Shown here: piece by piece, positions 61,600 through 64,000 of the stretch
How positions within the stretch are numbered: the stretch's first letter is position 1
Layout: each line of letters begins with the position of its first letter
Assembly (NCBI RefSeq): GCF_025567265.1
Contig: NZ_JAOQJW010000004.1
Coordinates: 1 to 64,000, forward strand
Length of the DNA stretch: 64,000 nt
Source: Dorea_A amylophila
GTDB lineage: Bacteria; Bacillota; Clostridia; Lachnospirales; Lachnospiraceae
Direction of reading: 5' to 3'
Position numbers and translations under genes: made by a program
Notes under the pieces: model-generated
What the model was told of the DNA's origin: nothing
The model's input: the letters and a program-made list of their open reading frames with translations, nothing else
Databases searched by the model: none

Positions 61600-61827
61600 T
61601 TACTCTTTGTGAGCATTTACATACTCTACAACATCACCTACTGTTACGATCTTTTCCAGATCTTCGGATGGAATCTCGATTCCGTATTCATCTTCCAGTG
61701 CCATTGTCAGTTCAAAAAGATCCAGGGAATCTGCTCCGAGGTCATCTTTGAATGATGCATTTTCTGTGATCTTGCTTTCCTCTACTCCTAAGTTGTCTGC
61801 TACCATTTTTTTGATCTGTTCTAACAT
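61600..61827 (-). CDS. acpP: acyl carrier protein
   Basis: This 75-residue carrier has the phosphopantetheine Ser34 in LGADSLDLFEL and the acidic helix after it. The start is ATG 61827 (MLEQIKKMV), with GGAGAAC upstream. The open frame extends 15 codons further into the fabH end without reason. It is located between fabH and fabK, which suits high expression. Confidence 0.97.
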   Translation of the reverse strand: MLEQIKKMVADNLGVEESKITENASFKDDLGADSLDLFELTMALEDEYGIEIPSEDLEKIVTVGDVVEYVNAHKE

Positions 61828-61865
61828 GTTTTTGTTCTCCTTCTCATATTTGTTTTTACTGTTTT

Positions 61866-62843
61866 TTACCATTCCAGAATACTTGCGCCCCAGGTAAGTC
61901 CTGCGCCAAATCCCGCGAGGATAATCTTCTGACCTTTTTGCAGCTTTCCGGCTCTGTTCAGTTCATCAAGAAGAATCGGAATGCTTGCGGAAGATGTATT
62001 TCCGTATTCTTCCAGATTCATCGGAAATTTTTCCAACGGCTCGCCCAGCCGCTTTGCGATTGCTTCTACGATCCTTTTGTTCGCCTGATGTAAGATATAA
62101 AAGCTGATTTCTTCCTGAGCCACATTATTTTTTTCCAGTACTTCTTTTACTGCCTGCGGCACGCTCTTTACTGCAAACATAAATACTTCTCTTCCATCCA
62201 TCTGCATCAGATATTCTTTTTCATCCGGCTTCGGCAGATCTTCCGGCGATAACTCGCTTCTGTCATATCTGCTCCGGCAGCACAGTGCTTCTCCTTTGGA
62301 ACCATCGGAGTGTGTCACTGGAAGATAATATCTCATATCTTCACTTTTCAGTACCGCTGCTCCGGCACCATCCCCGAACAGGATACATGTTCCGCGGTCC
62401 TTCCAGTTCGTCAGGTTCGACAAACTTTCACTGCCAATGATCAGAGCAGTCTGATACACACCCGCATTCAGATACGCCACCGCTGTATTATAAGCAACTA
62501 CGAATCCGGTACATGCCGCACTCAGATCAAAACAGGTTGCACGCTTTGCTCCGAGTTCTCTTTGCACTTCACAGGCTGTACATGGAAGTATTACATTTGA
62601 AGAAATCGTAGAAACGATGATCAGATCCACATCGTCTGCAGTAATACCTGCATTTTCAAGTGCCTGTCGTCCAGCTTGGACGGCCATGGATACCGTCGTC
62701 TCTTCTCTGATGATATGACGTCTCACGACTCCGGTTCTCTCCCGGATCCACTCATCACTGGTATCAACCAGTTTTGCAATGTCATTGTTATCCATTACAA
62801 ATGATGGTACGCAAGATCCTGTCCCACATATTCTTCCAGTCAT
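61866..62843 (-). CDS. fabH: 3-oxoacyl-ACP synthase III
   Basis: FabH starts chain synthesis by condensing acyl-CoA with malonyl-ACP. The triad is Cys111 in LSAACTGFV, His in ILHQANKRI and Asn in YGNTSSAS. At 325 residues it is normal. It is the first gene of the operon, directly behind the promoter with FabT-type palindromes. Its promoter-proximal place makes it the first target of FabT control. Confidence 0.97.
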   Translation of the reverse strand: MTGRICGTGSCVPSFVMDNNDIAKLVDTSDEWIRERTGVVRRHIIREETTVSMAVQAGRQALENAGITADDVDLIIVSTISSNVILPCTACEVQRELGAKRATCFDLSAACTGFVVAYNTAVAYLNAGVYQTALIIGSESLSNLTNWKDRGTCILFGDGAGAAVLKSEDMRYYLPVTHSDGSKGEALCCRSRYDRSELSPEDLPKPDEKEYLMQMDGREVFMFAVKSVPQAVKEVLEKNNVAQEEISFYILHQANKRIVEAIAKRLGEPLEKFPMNLEEYGNTSSASIPILLDELNRAGKLQKGQKIILAGFGAGLTWGASILEW

Positions 62844-62879
62844 TCTAAATACCTCTGATTTATTTTGATTCTAAATTAT

Positions 62880-62940
62880 TTTGACTGTCAAAGTATATAT
62901 CAAGAAATTTTGTTTGTCAAGTATTTTGAATATCAAAATA
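62880..62940 (-). promoter_or_regulatory. fatty acid operon promoter with two FabT-type operators
   Basis: On the minus strand TTGACA (62915-62920), 17 bases, TATACT (62892-62897) form a near-perfect promoter, with a start at about 62885. A palindrome TTTGACTGTCAAA (62880-62892) overlaps the start, and TATTTTGAATATCAAAATA (62922-62940, 8-base arms) lies just before the -35 box. Both match the TTTGA-N3-TCAAA pattern of streptococcal FabT sites. Confidence 0.82.
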
Positions 62941-63007
62941 TATTTTTATTTTTCCGGACGTCTGGTGTTTACCTGGAATTCATATAATTATGATAATATA
63001 TTTTAAC

Positions 63008-63361
63008 TTATAGCAGTTTCTCTTCCCATTCTTTTTCTTTGAAGCCGGTCAGAACGAAATTATCTCCGATTACTAATGGGCGTTTTACGAGCATTCCGTC
63101 GGTTGCCAGGAGTTTTAACTGGTCGTCTTCGGTCATTTCTTTTAATTTGTCTTTCAGGTTCATCTGTTTGTATATCATACCACTGGTATTGAAGAACTTT
63201 TTGAGTGGAAGTCCGCTCATTGTGTACCATTCTTTTAATTCTTCGTAAGTTGGATTTTCTTCTTTAATTGCTCGTTCTTCAAATTCTACGTTGTGTGCTT
63301 CCAGCCACTTTAATGCTTTCATGCAGGTGCTGCATTTTCTGTATGCAAATACTTTCATCAT
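63008..63361 (-). CDS. Spx/ArsC-family (YffB-like) protein
   Basis: This 117-residue thioredoxin-fold protein of the arsenate reductase/Spx group has CSTCMKALKWLEAHN at the N terminus with a CxxC pair, GLPLKKFFNTSG in the middle, and KRPLVIGDNFVLTGF, which carries the family Arg-Pro motif. Spx proteins bind RNA polymerase, while ArsC-like ones reduce substrates with glutathione or thioredoxin. It cannot be told which applies. It stands alone just upstream of the fatty acid promoter on the same strand. Confidence 0.88.
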   Translation of the reverse strand: MMKVFAYRKCSTCMKALKWLEAHNVEFEERAIKEENPTYEELKEWYTMSGLPLKKFFNTSGMIYKQMNLKDKLKEMTEDDQLKLLATDGMLVKRPLVIGDNFVLTGFKEKEWEEKLL

Positions 63362-63404
63362 AGATTCTCCTTTTCCATTTTTGCTTATTTTTCATAATAT
63401 ATTA

Positions 63405-64000
63405 TTAGTGTTTCATATCATTCTTCCAACGTTTTATTTCTTCTACACTATGCCCTACTGCTTCTGCAATCATGTCTTCCCTTGCTCCTAATTCAAGCAA
63501 CTTCATTGCTGTTTCATATTTTCCTTTTTCTTTTCCACGCTCTTCTCCTATTAACTCTCCCGCTTTGTAAATCTTATCCATCTCTTTACACATAATCTCC
63601 ACTCCTTCCTGTGTCTCTTTCAATACTCTTACCCACTCTGCCAATACTTTGCTATACATGTCTTCTGCCTTTGTACAATGAAAATCATGCATCAATCTGC
63701 CCAGATCTGTATTTTCTTTCATCCGGGCGTTAATATATATAATTTCGCTTTTATCATTATAATCTCTGCCGGTTTCTCTTACAGTCCGTTTGATATGTAA
63801 GATGGGTGCAACTTCATTTTCTACTTCCATTTCTTTTCTGCCATTCACAGCCACACAGTCAAGTACAGCCGATCTTCCCTGTAAATTCTTGTAATCTTTC
63901 TGAACAACGACTTCTGTTAATTCCAGATCATCATTTTCAGTAATAACTCTTAATACATATTCCGCACATTCCAGAATATTTAACACGTTCCGCATGAACA
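63405..64000 (-). CDS. PD-(D/E)XK nuclease-family transposase-like protein (Rpn/PF12784 type), cut by window edge
   Basis: The N terminus runs off the window. The codons before the apparent start are open (Phe-Met-Arg-Asn). The visible part has the core DYKNLQGRSAVLDCVAV, the HIKRTVRETGRDYNDKSEIIYINAR segment, LGRLMHDFHCTKAEDMY and a lysine-rich tail with GEERGKEKGK, all typical of this family of Rpn-like recombination-promoting nucleases. Compared from memory with family members, about 40-50 residues between the VEVEN strand and HIKRTV seem absent, so the gene may be internally deleted and inactive. It marks a mobile or decaying region. Confidence 0.8.
   Translation of the reverse strand, partial: FMRNVLNILECAEYVLRVITENDDLELTEVVVQKDYKNLQGRSAVLDCVAVNGRKEMEVENEVAPILHIKRTVRETGRDYNDKSEIIYINARMKENTDLGRLMHDFHCTKAEDMYSKVLAEWVRVLKETQEGVEIMCKEMDKIYKAGELIGEERGKEKGKYETAMKLLELGAREDMIAEAVGHSVEEIKRWKNDMKH

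Overview
The window looks like chromosome from a gut-type Lachnospiraceae/Clostridia bacterium. Signs are the low-to-moderate GC, strong AGGAGG ribosome binding sites, a Firmicutes type II fatty acid operon that uses FabK and a MarR-type (FabT-like) regulator, an accD-accA fusion, a YesM/YesN two-component system, and a GPH sugar symporter. The genus cannot be fixed from the sequence alone. No rRNA, tRNA or CRISPR array was seen. Most genes lie on the minus strand.

Layout. 1-200: a long imperfect inverted repeat. 202-3000: a CatA-like acetyltransferase and phosphopentomutase (deoB), with deoB flanked by two copies of a small-peptide/antisense-RNA locus resembling a type I toxin-antitoxin. 3020-17004: amino-acid and organic-acid genes: two amino-acid symporters, two aminotransferases, a D-2-hydroxyacid dehydrogenase, the three 5-oxoprolinase subunits (pxpA, B, C), an RraA-like protein, LysR and CdaR regulators, and glycerate kinase. 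A serine to hydroxypyruvate to glycerate to phosphoglycerate route can be assembled from these parts. 17001-23693: a serine hydrolase, ribosomal protein L25, and a kinase/SDR sugar-alcohol pair facing a ROK regulator. 23780-24077: a promoter- and terminator-bounded RNA with two tandem repeat units and no substantial ORF.

24102-36085 is the most unusual part. It is one tightly packed minus-strand operon of twelve genes. Two complete NifH/NifD-like/NifK-like sets flank hypF-hypC-hypD-hypE and a TM1266-family small protein, and a histidine phosphatase closes the operon. HypCDEF build the Fe(CN)2(CO) unit of [NiFe] hydrogenases, but the nickel genes hypA and hypB, hydrogenase structural genes and HydEFG are all absent from the window. 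The NifD/NifK-like proteins keep three conserved cysteines at P-cluster-like positions but lack the FeMo-cofactor histidine. I infer a nitrogenase-superfamily reductase system linked to CN/CO-iron chemistry, with unknown substrate.

36483-51843: a decayed permease end, a MATE exporter, an HD protein, PhoH/PIN, glycerol dehydrogenase, a peptide deformylase-like and a PanE-like pair, a candidate sRNA, an M24 peptidase, and a cassette of GPH symporter, YesN, YesM and a frameshifted binding protein, then Sir2. 52012-62843: a twelve-gene fatty acid operon (fabH-acpP-fabK-fabD-fabG-fabF-accB-fabZ-accC-accDA-fabK-like-fabT) whose promoter carries two FabT-type palindromes. The window ends with an Spx/ArsC-like protein and a truncated PD-(D/E)XK nuclease-family gene.
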